Source: Candidatus Zixiibacteriota bacterium
GTDB taxonomy: Bacteria > Zixibacteria > MSB-5A5 > CAIYYT01
NCBI GenBank assembly: GCA_020853795.1
Contig: JADYYF010000101.1
Span: 1 to 41,154, forward strand
Direction of reading: 5' to 3'
Length of the DNA: 41,154 nt
Shown here: piece after piece, positions 17,289 through 26,930 of the stretch
Numbering within the stretch: the stretch's first letter is position 1
Layout: the number at the start of each line of letters is the position of its first letter
The notes under the pieces: generated by a model
Seen by the model: only the letters and a program-made list of their open reading frames with translations
What the model was told of the DNA's origin: nothing
The model's database searches: none
Program-made: the position numbers and the translations under genes

Positions 17289-17852
17289 TTACATCTTCGG
17301 CCACAGCCAGCCAAACGTGCCGGCCGTCACGAGCGCGAAAATCAAGCCGTCAAACACCGACTTCAGTACCGAACACCAACTGCGCCCGTACCAGATCGAG
17401 TTCTGCAGCAACGCCAGCGAGTATCCCATAAAGGCCGAGCAGCCGACGAAGCGGAACACGCTGAGATACGATCCGCCCGGCTGGACCGCGTGCCACGCGA
17501 TATAGGCCGAGAAGATGCTGATCACGATACTGTACAGGAACCACAGGAACAGGCTCAAGCCCATGTTCATCGAGCCGCTCTTGAGAACCGTCATCACCAC
17601 GACCGGCCCTTTGGCGAGCTTGGCCTCGAACTCCGGCGTCTTCATATCCTTCATCGAATCGCACCGGGGCAGGAAGTAGTCGCCGGGCGGGATGTTGAAC
17701 GGCCGCAGCGCGGCCTGGACGGTGTCCTGATCCGGCACCTGCTTCATATCATTGGCGTGGTACTTGAGCACCATGTGGATCACCGAACTGACCACAAAGA
17801 CGAAGACTGCCGAGAGCAGAATCGGCGCCCACAACGTTACAAGGAAACCCAT
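17289..17852 (-). CDS. Four-helix membrane protein of unknown function
   Basis: This 187-residue protein starts at an ATG with a clear AGGAGG site. It has a hydrophobic helix near residues 4-26, a soluble stretch of about 70 residues ([30 protein letters not shown]), then three more hydrophobic helices (about 100-125, 135-153 and 160-182). Conserved-looking features are a Pro-Pro-Gly-Asp-Tyr stretch and several Trp/Ser-rich turns. I recall similar hypothetical inner-membrane proteins in environmental bacteria, but know no function. It is convergent with the DinB-like gene, 48 bases away. Confidence 0.75.
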   Translation of the reverse strand: MGFLVTLWAPILLSAVFVFVVSSVIHMVLKYHANDMKQVPDQDTVQAALRPFNIPPGDYFLPRCDSMKDMKTPEFEAKLAKGPVVVMTVLKSGSMNMGLSLFLWFLYSIVISIFSAYIAWHAVQPGGSYLSVFRFVGCSAFMGYSLALLQNSIWYGRSWCSVLKSVFDGLIFALVTAGTFGWLWPKM

Positions 17853-18011
17853 AGTCGATACCTCCTATGACTTCAGGCTTTGCGTACTCTGGTGAATCAA
17901 TGCTGTGGCTGACCCAATTGACCGGGGCATTCATAGGACTTTGACCTCGGTCGCGCAACAACAATTGTCGTCGTCGTTCGAGTGTGTCAGTTGGAAGCGC
18001 AGTTTACTGGC

Positions 18012-18371
18012 TTATCCGGCCGCCTGGCGCACGATCGCGGCCAGCCGGGCCTCTGTCGCCTCGTCCAGCGCGGTGAAGAACCACGCGGATTCCATAAGCT
18101 GGTGCGGTGCGCCCTCAGCCCGCTTGAAGTTTGCTTTCTCGGTGAGGCCGAAGGTCATGTATTTGTCCGCGCGGAAGAAGCAGATGACCGGACCATTTTG
18201 GGCGTAGCCCGGCATCCCGTACCACAGCTTTGGCAGCAGTTCGGGCACGCTGCGCTTTATCAGCGCGTGCAAGCGTTCGCCGATGGCGCGATAGTGCGCC
18301 GGCATGGCGGCGATCTTTGCCAGCACCTCAGCCTCGTCGTCACTCTTCCTGGCCGTTTTCTTCTCAACCAT
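18012..18371 (-). CDS. DUF1801 (YdhG-like) protein A
   Basis: This 119-residue protein matches the DUF1801/YdhG pattern: MPAHYRAIGERLHALIKRSV, then LPKLWYGMPGYAQNGPVICF and a final helix LAAIVRQAAG. Members are small cytoplasmic proteins with a frataxin-like fold; their role is poorly established. It is the second gene of an operon with the related gene at 18394-18852, 22 bases apart. Confidence 0.85.
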   Translation of the reverse strand: MVEKKTARKSDDEAEVLAKIAAMPAHYRAIGERLHALIKRSVPELLPKLWYGMPGYAQNGPVICFFRADKYMTFGLTEKANFKRAEGAPHQLMESAWFFTALDEATEARLAAIVRQAAG

Positions 18372-18393
18372 GTTTGTCCTCCGGTGGGAGCGA

Positions 18394-18852
18394 TCAGCGA
18401 GCGCGTTTGAGGTTCAGCGCCACAGCCGCGCGAACCAGCGCCGTCAAAGCGGCCTCGTCAATCTTGTCGGTTTCACGGATATCGATGGCGCGTCTGACCT
18501 TGCCGTCAAGACTGGAGTTGAACAGACCGGCCGGATCATTCAGGGAGGCGCCCTTGGCGAATGTCAATTTGACGACATTCTTATATGTTTCGCCGGTGCA
18601 GAGATTGCCGCCGCGCGACCAGACGGGAGTCCCCATCCACTTCCATTCCTCGACAATCTCCCCGTCTGCCGCCCGGATGATTCGGCGCACCTGCGCGAGC
18701 GTCCGGCCGCGCCAATCGCCTAGTTCTTTAATCCGTTGGTCGATAAGCTTGGCGACCGCCGTTGCGTCGGTCTTTGCAGTCTGACGGGCCGGTGACTTTG
18801 CCGTCGCCGTCTTGGCGGCCTTCGGTTTCGGCTTGGATATCTTGTTGACCAT
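18394..18852 (-). CDS. DUF1801-domain protein B with Lys/Ala-rich N-terminus
   Basis: The frame is open to 18954, but the ATG at 18852 follows a GGAG site and lies only about 18 bases after a predicted transcription start, so I use it (152 residues). The first 35 residues are Lys/Ala/Thr-rich (ISKPKPKAAKTATAKSPA), a tail of the kind found on nucleic-acid-binding proteins. The rest is a DUF1801 domain (EEWKWMGTPVWSRGGNLCTG, VVKLTFAKGASLNDPAGLFN). It is the first gene of a two-gene operon with another DUF1801 protein. Function not known. Confidence 0.85.
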   Translation of the reverse strand: MVNKISKPKPKAAKTATAKSPARQTAKTDATAVAKLIDQRIKELGDWRGRTLAQVRRIIRAADGEIVEEWKWMGTPVWSRGGNLCTGETYKNVVKLTFAKGASLNDPAGLFNSSLDGKVRRAIDIRETDKIDEAALTALVRAAVALNLKRAR

Positions 18853-18876
18853 GGGGCACTCTCCTGCTAATGGATC

Positions 18877-18906
18877 AATATAGTCGATAATCAAGAATCG
18901 TGTCAA
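18877..18906 (-). promoter_or_regulatory. Sigma70-like promoter for DUF1801 pair
   Basis: On the minus strand TTGACA (18906-18901), an 18-base spacer and TATATT (18882-18877) precede the start codon by about 24 bases. Both boxes are close to consensus. Confidence 0.65.
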
Positions 18907-18959
18907 GCCGGTATAATTGGACGGTTCTGCGAGCGCAATACCGCGTGCCCGCAAAAAAT

Positions 18960-18987
18960 CTGGGAGTCACGAAGGTGTGACTCCCAG
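18960..18987 (-). terminator. Rho-independent terminator of katG
   Basis: On the minus strand an 11-bp perfect stem (CTGGGAGTCAC / GTGACTCCCAG) with a 6-base loop is followed by ATTTTTTGC. It lies about 20 bases after the katG stop. Confidence 0.9.
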
Positions 18988-19009
18988 CCGATCAGGTTGA
19001 GGGCGCGAA

Positions 19010-21217
<2,208 letters not shown>

Positions 21218-21253
21218 TCAAGTATGATTCGTAATTCATATTAATACTATCTA

Positions 21254-21270
21254 ATAACAGTTCCTATTAT
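21254..21270. promoter_or_regulatory. Putative PerR operator in front of katG
   Basis: The imperfect palindrome ATAACAG-TTC-CTATTAT lies between perR and katG, about 50 bases before the katG start. Its 13-base core AACAGTTCCTATT differs at one base from the core in front of perR (21783-21795). Confidence 0.65.
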
Positions 21271-21307
21271 GCGACGCGCCGGTCATGGCGGCGTAGGATT
21301 CCGGCCA

Positions 21308-21763
21308 TCAGGACTTCGGCTTGCACCGGGAGCAAAGGCCGCTGATCACGACGTGCTTGATCTCAAGCTTCTGCCAGTGCGAAATCGACTTCGGCGGCTT
21401 CATGCGATCGAAATCCGGCCAATAGAAATCCTCGATCTCGTGGCATCGCTTACAAACCAGGTGGTGATGATCAGAGATATTAACGTCGAGGCGGGCGGCG
21501 TTGTCAATGTGATAGACTTTGCGCACCAGGCCGTACTCCTCGAAAGTGGCAATCGTCCGGTAAACGGTGTCCAGCGAAATCGTCCTGAGTTGTTGCCGCA
21601 CCTGCTCGTATACGTTTTCCACGGTCGGATGATTGTCGTGTTGGAGGAGCGCCCGGAAGATCTCGGTGCGCTGATGGGTGACTCGGAGTCCCTTGTTTTT
21701 GCAGACCGTCTCGAAGCGGGCCATCATCTGAACTTGGTCGATCTTACCCTGTCTCATGATCAA
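21308..21763 (-). CDS. perR: Peroxide-sensing Fur-family repressor PerR
   Basis: This 151-residue protein has the Fur-family winged helix (LRVTHQRTEIFRALL, then TISLDTVYRTIATFEEYGLV) and a C-terminal dimerisation domain. Aligned by eye with Bacillus PerR, all five regulatory-metal ligands are present: His45, Asp93, His99, His101 and Asp112. Asp93 stands where Fur has Glu, which favours PerR over Fur. Two CxxC pairs (Cys104/107 and Cys144/147) make the structural zinc site. PerR with Fe2+ is inactivated by H2O2 through oxidation of its His ligands. The frame begins with TTG at 21763, which is 8 bases after AAGG; ATG at 21757 is an alternative. It has its own promoter with an operator overlapping the transcription-start region, and katG follows downstream. 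Confidence 0.92.
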   Translation of the reverse strand: MIMRQGKIDQVQMMARFETVCKNKGLRVTHQRTEIFRALLQHDNHPTVENVYEQVRQQLRTISLDTVYRTIATFEEYGLVRKVYHIDNAARLDVNISDHHHLVCKRCHEIEDFYWPDFDRMKPPKSISHWQKLEIKHVVISGLCSRCKPKS

Positions 21764-21781
21764 TGCAACAGCCTTATTGCC

Positions 21782-21796
21782 AAATAGTTCCTATTT
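21782..21796. promoter_or_regulatory. Putative PerR operator in front of perR
   Basis: The perfect palindrome AAATAG-TTC-CTATTT lies just downstream of the predicted -10 of perR, where a bound repressor would block transcription. Its core is shared with the site before katG. Confidence 0.7.
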
Positions 21797-21801
21797 AGGA
21801 A

Positions 21802-21829
21802 TATATAGAACCAGTGACTCGGGCCGCAA
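21802..21829 (-). promoter_or_regulatory. Promoter of perR
   Basis: On the minus strand TTGCGG (21829-21824), a 16-base spacer and TATATA (21807-21802) lie upstream of perR, with the PerR palindrome a few bases further downstream. Confidence 0.5.
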
Positions 21830-22413
21830 GAGCAAAATGCAGCTGTGCAAACCATCCTCGGCCTCGCGCTGCTCAAATGTACCACGCGATTACGGCCGAT
21901 CGTTGTAACGAATTCTGGAAATATCCGCGAGAACACTGCAGGCGAAGGCGAGCCCTTTGATGCCCTGCAGTTCTTTGAAGCTCAGACCGCCAACCAAGTG
22001 CTGGGATTCTCGAACCTCAACTCGCGTTCGGGCAAGAAGACCTTCGTGGCATTGCGACTGCACTGCGGCGCTTGCTCCATCTCCGGTCATGTTCAATCTG
22101 TACCACCCCGATCCAAACCCGCTTTCGTTCGTTGATGCGTTCGTTCCTGATGTTATTCTCTCCTCGGAATGTTTGCGGCGCGTGCGGAGCACCCTCCTGC
22201 GCGCGACGGCTCGTTCGACCGCCTTTATATTTTCTTTACGCTCAGGCCCCACTTCCTAACTCACCAGCCAGTCACCACCTGCCGTTATTGACCAGGCAGT
22301 CCTGAACTCATTGCTCGATTGCAGCAGTCAGGTACGACATGCGCAACCGCGCGGCGCCGGTCGACGCGCTCACGCTGCAAGCTGATGTTGATTCTTGGCA
22401 AGGAAGGAATAGG
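21830..22413. other. Intergenic region between perR and kdp operon
   Basis: Nearly 600 bases without a convincing gene separate the divergent perR and kdpF. It holds the perR -35 end and a KdpE-like box (22224-22240). Several overlapping open frames of about 100-120 codons occur on both strands, but none has a proper ribosome site or a family I recognise. I looked for a cyclic-di-AMP riboswitch, which precedes some potassium genes, and did not see its conserved elements. Confidence 0.5.
22224..22240 (+). promoter_or_regulatory. Putative KdpE-binding site
   Basis: TTTATA-TTTTC-TTTACG resembles the T-rich KdpE site in front of E. coli kdpFABC (TTTATA, five bases, TTTACA) at 11 of 12 half-site positions, with the same spacing. 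It lies about 175 bases before kdpF. The promoter itself is not clear; TTGACC at 22287 is a possible -35 without a good -10. Confidence 0.5.
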
Positions 22414-22500
22414 ATGACATTTGTCGTGGCCGGCATCGTCGCGGTAGCGCTGCTGTTGTATCTCGTGTACGCACTGTTTCACCCGGACAAGTTGTCTTAG
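22414..22500 (+). CDS. kdpF: KdpF, small subunit of the K+ pump
   Basis: This is a 28-residue single-helix membrane peptide, MTFVVAGIVAVALLLYLVYA followed by LFHPDKLS. The family is a single hydrophobic helix ending in a short polar tail, which matches. KdpF stabilises the KdpFABC complex. The ATG follows AGGAAGGAATAGG, and the stop is 9 bases before kdpA. Confidence 0.92.
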   Translation: MTFVVAGIVAVALLLYLVYALFHPDKLS

Positions 22501-22509
22501 GGGAGCCGT

Positions 22510-24201
22510 ATGACGTCTCATGATTACATGCAGATCGCCCTTTACATCGCGGCACTCATCGTGCTTGCGCCGCTGTTGGGGAGCTACATGGCCCGCGTGC
22601 TGCGCGGGGACCGGCATCTGCTCTCGGCGCCCTTGGGTTGGCTGGAGCGCGGCATCTACCGCCTGGCCGGCGTGAATCCGTCCGAAGACACGCCTTGGAA
22701 GATCTACGCCTGGCAGCTTCTGCTCTTCAACTTCTTTGGATTTCTGGTGGTCTTTCTGCTGCAAATGACTCAGCAGTGGCTGCCGCTCAATCCGCAGGGA
22801 CTCCCCGCGGTTTCCTGGCACTCATCATTCAACACCGCCGTGAGTTTCATGACCAACACCAACTGGCAGGGCTATGGCGGCGAGGTGACGATGAGCTATC
22901 TCACGCAGATGCTCGGCCTCACCGTGCAGAACTTCGTCTCCGCCGCAACGGCCATTGCGGTGCTGCTGGCGTTGGTGCGGGGCTTCACGCGCAAGTCGAC
23001 CGCGCTGGTCGGCAATTTCTGGGCGGACTTGGTGCGCACCACCGTCTACATCCTCCTGCCGTTGTCGATCGTGCTGTCGGTGGCGCTGGTCGGGCAAGGA
23101 GTAGTGCAGTCCTTTGACAGCTACCAACCTGTAACCACGATTGAGCGACAGGAGCAGATCTTGCCGCTCGGCCCGGCGGCCTCGCAAATCGCTATCAAAC
23201 AGCTTGGCACAAACGGCGGCGGATTCTTCAATGCGAACAGCGCAGTGCCCTATGAGAACCCTACGCCCTTTTCGAATTTCCTTGAGATGCTGGCCATCCT
23301 GCTCATTCCGGCGGCCTTGACCTACACTTATGGAAAGCTCATCGCAAATCAGAAGCAGGGTTGGCTGATTTTCGGCGTCATGCTCCTGCTCTATTTGGGC
23401 GGGCTGACGGTGTCGCTCGCGAGTGAACAATACCGCAACGAGGCCCTGGGCATTGCCGCCAATTTGGAAGGAAAAGAAGTCCGCTTCGGTGTAACTAACA
23501 GCGTGCTCTGGTCAACCGCCACGACTGCGGCTTCGAATGGATCGGTCAACGCCATGCAATCGAGTTTGACGCCGCTCGCCGGCGGCGTCGCAATGTTCAA
23601 TATGATGCTCGGCGAGATCATCTTTGGCGGTGTTGGCTGCGGCCTGTACGGCATGATCCTGTTCATCATGCTGACCGTCTTTCTTGCGGGGCTGATGGTT
23701 GGTCGAACGCCGGAGTACCTTGGCAAGAAAATCGAGGCACGCGAAGTCAAGTGGGTCATCGTGGCGATTGTTGCTCCCAGCGCCGTGATGTTGATCCTAT
23801 CGGGGATCTCCGCGGTGGTCCGGCCCGGCCTTTCCAGTCTCGCCCATGCCGGACCGCATGGTCTGAGCGAGATTCTTTACGCCTTCGCTTCCGGCGCGGG
23901 CAACAACGGCAGCGCCTTTGCCGGCCTGAACGCCAACACCGTCTACTATAATGTGCTCATCGGCATCGCAATGCTCATTGGCCGGTTCGCGGTGCTGTTG
24001 CCGGTACTGGCGATCGCGGGCTACATGGGCGAAAAGGGGATTGCACCGCCTTCAGCCGGGACGTTTTCGACCACTGGCAGTGTCTTCGCCATTCTGCTGG
24101 TCGGCGTCATCCTGATTGTCGGCGCCCTGACTTTCATTCCGGCGCTTGCGCTGGGTCCGATGATCGAACACTTCCTTATGAACGCCGGGCAGACATTCTG
24201 A
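22510..24201 (+). CDS. kdpA: KdpA, K+-translocating subunit
   Basis: KdpA is the channel-like membrane subunit that selects K+ for the KdpFABC ATPase. This 563-residue protein has about ten hydrophobic helices and the family's selectivity-filter segments: [31 protein letters not shown] and [14 protein letters not shown]. Length is normal for the family. The ATG is preceded by GGGAG, and its stop precedes the kdpB start by about 10 bases. Confidence 0.97.
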   Translation: MTSHDYMQIALYIAALIVLAPLLGSYMARVLRGDRHLLSAPLGWLERGIYRLAGVNPSEDTPWKIYAWQLLLFNFFGFLVVFLLQMTQQWLPLNPQGLPAVSWHSSFNTAVSFMTNTNWQGYGGEVTMSYLTQMLGLTVQNFVSAATAIAVLLALVRGFTRKSTALVGNFWADLVRTTVYILLPLSIVLSVALVGQGVVQSFDSYQPVTTIERQEQILPLGPAASQIAIKQLGTNGGGFFNANSAVPYENPTPFSNFLEMLAILLIPAALTYTYGKLIANQKQGWLIFGVMLLLYLGGLTVSLASEQYRNEALGIAANLEGKEVRFGVTNSVLWSTATTAASNGSVNAMQSSLTPLAGGVAMFNMMLGEIIFGGVGCGLYGMILFIMLTVFLAGLMVGRTPEYLGKKIEAREVKWVIVAIVAPSAVMLILSGISAVVRPGLSSLAHAGPHGLSEILYAFASGAGNNGSAFAGLNANTVYYNVLIGIAMLIGRFAVLLPVLAIAGYMGEKGIAPPSAGTFSTTGSVFAILLVGVILIVGALTFIPALALGPMIEHFLMNAGQTF

Positions 24202-24211
24202 GGTGCAAAGC

Positions 24212-26344
24212 ATGAGAACAACTACCACCGGCAAAACAGCGACAGCCACAGTCACGACGCCCACCACTGCTGCTGCGTTGCGGTCGCTGGTCGGCCCGGC
24301 AGTTCTTGAAGCCTTTCGCAAACTGAGCCCGCGCGTGCAGTGGCGTAACCCCGTGATGTTTGTCACCGAGGTTGGCGCGGCGGCCGTTACCATCGTCATG
24401 GCCGCGGGGCTTGCGCACGGCCGCTTTTCCGGATTTGAGCTGCAGATCGCCCTGTGGCTCTGGTTCACGGTGCTGTTCGCCAATTTCGCCGAGTCCATCG
24501 CCGAAGGGCGCGGCAAGGCGCAGGCGGAAAGCCTCAGGAAAGGACGATCCAAAGTTGTCGCCAAACGGCTTCAGGGCTCACAAATCGAGAATGTTCCTGC
24601 CGAACTCCTGAAACGTGACGACCTCGTCGTGTGCACAGCCAACGACATGATTCCGGCGGATGGAGAAGTCATCGAAGGCATCGCCTCGGTCGACGAATCG
24701 GCCATTACCGGCGAGTCGGCGCCGGTCATTCGGGAAAGCGGCGGCGATCGCAGCGCGGTCACGGGGGGCACCCGCGTCATCAGTGATCGCATCGTGGTCA
24801 AAATCACGGCCGAACCCGGCCACGGCTTCGTCGACCGGATGATCTCGCTGATCGAGGGGGCCAAGCGACAGAAGACGCCCAACGAAATCGCTCTGGGAAT
24901 CGTGCTCGCTGGGCTCACGATCATCTTTCTTCTGGTCGTCGCCTCACTCAAGTTCTTTGCGGACTACAGTGCCGCGGCAGCACATCAGGAACTTGCGAAC
25001 ATTGTGACCGTGCCGGTACTGGCAGCGCTCTTGGTCTGCCTCATCCCGACGACGATCGGCGGCCTCTTGAGTGCGGTCGGCATTGCCGGCATCGACCGCC
25101 TTATCCGGCGCAATGTCATCGCCACCAGTGGCCGCGCCGTCGAAGCCGCCGGGGATATTGATGTCCTGCTCATGGACAAGACCGGCACGATCACGCTTGG
25201 CAATCGCATGGCGACAGAATTTCTGCCGGCGCCAATGATTACCGCGCAGCATCTATCCGAGGCCGCACAGTTGGCCTCGCTCTCCGACGAAACCCCGGAA
25301 GGACGTTCGATCGTGGTCTTGGCCAAAGAGAAGTACGGCCTGCGGGCGCAGTCACTGACACCGCACCAGGCACGTTTCATTCCGTTCTCCGCGTCCACCC
25401 GCATGAGTGGCGTTGATATCACCGAAGACGGCGAAGTTGTCATGCCGATTCGCAAGGGATCGCTCGATGTGGTGCAGCGTTATGTTGAGATTCAGGGCGG
25501 CGCTATGCCACCGGAAGTCGTCGCCGCAGCCGAGCGCATTGCCGCGGCTGGCGGCACGCCCCTGGCCGTAGCCAGCGACCGGCAGGTGCTCGGCGTGGTT
25601 CATCTCAAGGACGTCGTCAAGGGTGGGATTCGCGATCGGTTCGCCGAACTGCGCCGGATGGGCATTCGCACGGTCATGATCACCGGCGACAACCCGCTGA
25701 CGGCCGCGGCCATCGCGGCCGAGGCCGGCGTGGACGATTTCCTCGCTCAGGCGACACCGGAGATGAAATTGCAGCGCATCCGCGAGGAGCAGCGCCAAGG
25801 CCATCTGGTCGCCATGACCGGCGACGGCACCAACGATGCGCCCGCGCTGGCCCAAGCTGATGTCGGTGTCGCCATGAACACCGGCACACAGGCCGCCCGC
25901 GAGGCCGGGAATATGGTCGACTTGGACAGCAATCCGACTAAGTTGATCGACGTGGTTGAGACCGGCAAGCAAATGCTCATGACCCGCGGCGCACTCACCA
26001 CCTTCAGCATCGCCAATGATGTGGCCAAGTACTTCGCCATCATTCCGGCAATGTTTGCTTCACTCTACGCTGCGCCCGGCAGCCAAGTGGGTCCACTGGC
26101 GACGCTAAACATAATGCGACTGGAGTCCCCGCAAAGCGCCATTCTCAGCGCCGTGATCTTCAACGCTCTGATCATCATCGCGCTCATTCCGCTGGCCCTG
26201 CGCGGCATCACTTACCGGGCCCAGGGTGCATCGGTAGTCTTGCGGCGCAATTTGCTCATTTACGGACTGGGCGGGCTAGTGGTGCCGTTTGTCGGCATCA
26301 AGCTCATCGATTTACTGGTTTCCACTCTGGGACTGGCGGGGTAG
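24212..26344 (+). CDS. kdpB: KdpB, P-type ATPase subunit
   Basis: KdpB hydrolyses ATP to drive K+ uptake with KdpA. This 710-residue protein has the phosphorylation motif [12 protein letters not shown] (Asp near residue 322), the actuator loop [11 protein letters not shown] and the hinge [18 protein letters not shown]. The TGES Ser that is phosphorylated to inhibit the E. coli pump is conserved. ATG 24212 has GAGGTG about 6 bases upstream; an in-frame GTG at 24203 would add three residues but overlaps that site. The first 25 residues are Thr-rich and look disordered. Confidence 0.97.
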   Translation: MRTTTTGKTATATVTTPTTAAALRSLVGPAVLEAFRKLSPRVQWRNPVMFVTEVGAAAVTIVMAAGLAHGRFSGFELQIALWLWFTVLFANFAESIAEGRGKAQAESLRKGRSKVVAKRLQGSQIENVPAELLKRDDLVVCTANDMIPADGEVIEGIASVDESAITGESAPVIRESGGDRSAVTGGTRVISDRIVVKITAEPGHGFVDRMISLIEGAKRQKTPNEIALGIVLAGLTIIFLLVVASLKFFADYSAAAAHQELANIVTVPVLAALLVCLIPTTIGGLLSAVGIAGIDRLIRRNVIATSGRAVEAAGDIDVLLMDKTGTITLGNRMATEFLPAPMITAQHLSEAAQLASLSDETPEGRSIVVLAKEKYGLRAQSLTPHQARFIPFSASTRMSGVDITEDGEVVMPIRKGSLDVVQRYVEIQGGAMPPEVVAAAERIAAAGGTPLAVASDRQVLGVVHLKDVVKGGIRDRFAELRRMGIRTVMITGDNPLTAAAIAAEAGVDDFLAQATPEMKLQRIREEQRQGHLVAMTGDGTNDAPALAQADVGVAMNTGTQAAREAGNMVDLDSNPTKLIDVVETGKQMLMTRGALTTFSIANDVAKYFAIIPAMFASLYAAPGSQVGPLATLNIMRLESPQSAILSAVIFNALIIIALIPLALRGITYRAQGASVVLRRNLLIYGLGGLVVPFVGIKLIDLLVSTLGLAG

Positions 26345-26354
26345 GAGCATCGAA

Positions 26355-26915
26355 ATGAAAAGTGTATGGCAATCGCTGCGCATGCTCGCCGTGCTTAGTC
26401 TGCTGACCGGCGTGCTTTATCCGCTGCTTATAACCGGTCTGGCTCAGGCACTGTTCCGGGACCAAGCCAACGGCAGCATCATCACCAGCGACGGGAATCG
26501 CATCGGCTCGACCCTTATGGGCCAGGCGTTCTTGTCTGACAAGTATTTCTGGCCGCGACCCTCGGCGACCGGATACAACCCGCTGCCCTCGTCCGGAACG
26601 AACGCTGGACCCACCAGCTCAGCTCTTCGCGACTCGGTGAGCGCCTGGGCTGGTCGATTCCATTCGCCGATTGCGGCGATACCACCGGACTTGCTCACGG
26701 CATCGGGCAGTGGGCTCGATCCGCATATTACGCCTGAAGCTGCGCGTTTTCAGACAGCTCGGATCGTGGCCGCCCGCGGTCTTGACCCCAGCCGAGAAAT
26801 GGAGGTGGAGCAATTGATTCGTGAGCACACCGAACCTCCGCAATTCGGGCTCTTTGGCCAATCCCGGGTGAACGTGCTGCGCCTTAATTTGGCACTGGAT
26901 TCTCTCCTGCGGTAA
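26355..26915 (+). CDS. kdpC: KdpC, K+ pump assembly subunit
   Basis: KdpC has one N-terminal membrane helix (MLAVLSLLTGVLYPLLITGL) and a periplasmic domain; it is needed for assembly and activity of KdpFABC. Family signatures are GSTLMGQAF, YFWPRPSATGYNPLPSSG and PHITPEAA. Length is 186 residues. A frame opens upstream at 26289 inside kdpB, but ATG 26355 follows TAGGAG and starts directly before the helix. Confidence 0.96.
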   Translation: MKSVWQSLRMLAVLSLLTGVLYPLLITGLAQALFRDQANGSIITSDGNRIGSTLMGQAFLSDKYFWPRPSATGYNPLPSSGTNAGPTSSALRDSVSAWAGRFHSPIAAIPPDLLTASGSGLDPHITPEAARFQTARIVAARGLDPSREMEVEQLIREHTEPPQFGLFGQSRVNVLRLNLALDSLLR

Positions 26916-26930
26916 GGGTACCTTTTCGCT

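Noticed and set aside
21890-22252. 120-codon minus-strand frame between perR and kdpF
   Set aside because: Its end (LSFKELQGIKGLAF) looks protein-like, but the start is a GTG with no properly spaced ribosome site, the KdpE-like box lies inside it, and I recognise no family. A search for homologues would settle it.
21830-22413. Cyclic-di-AMP riboswitch before the kdp operon
   Set aside because: Such riboswitches precede some potassium genes, but I found none of the conserved elements here.
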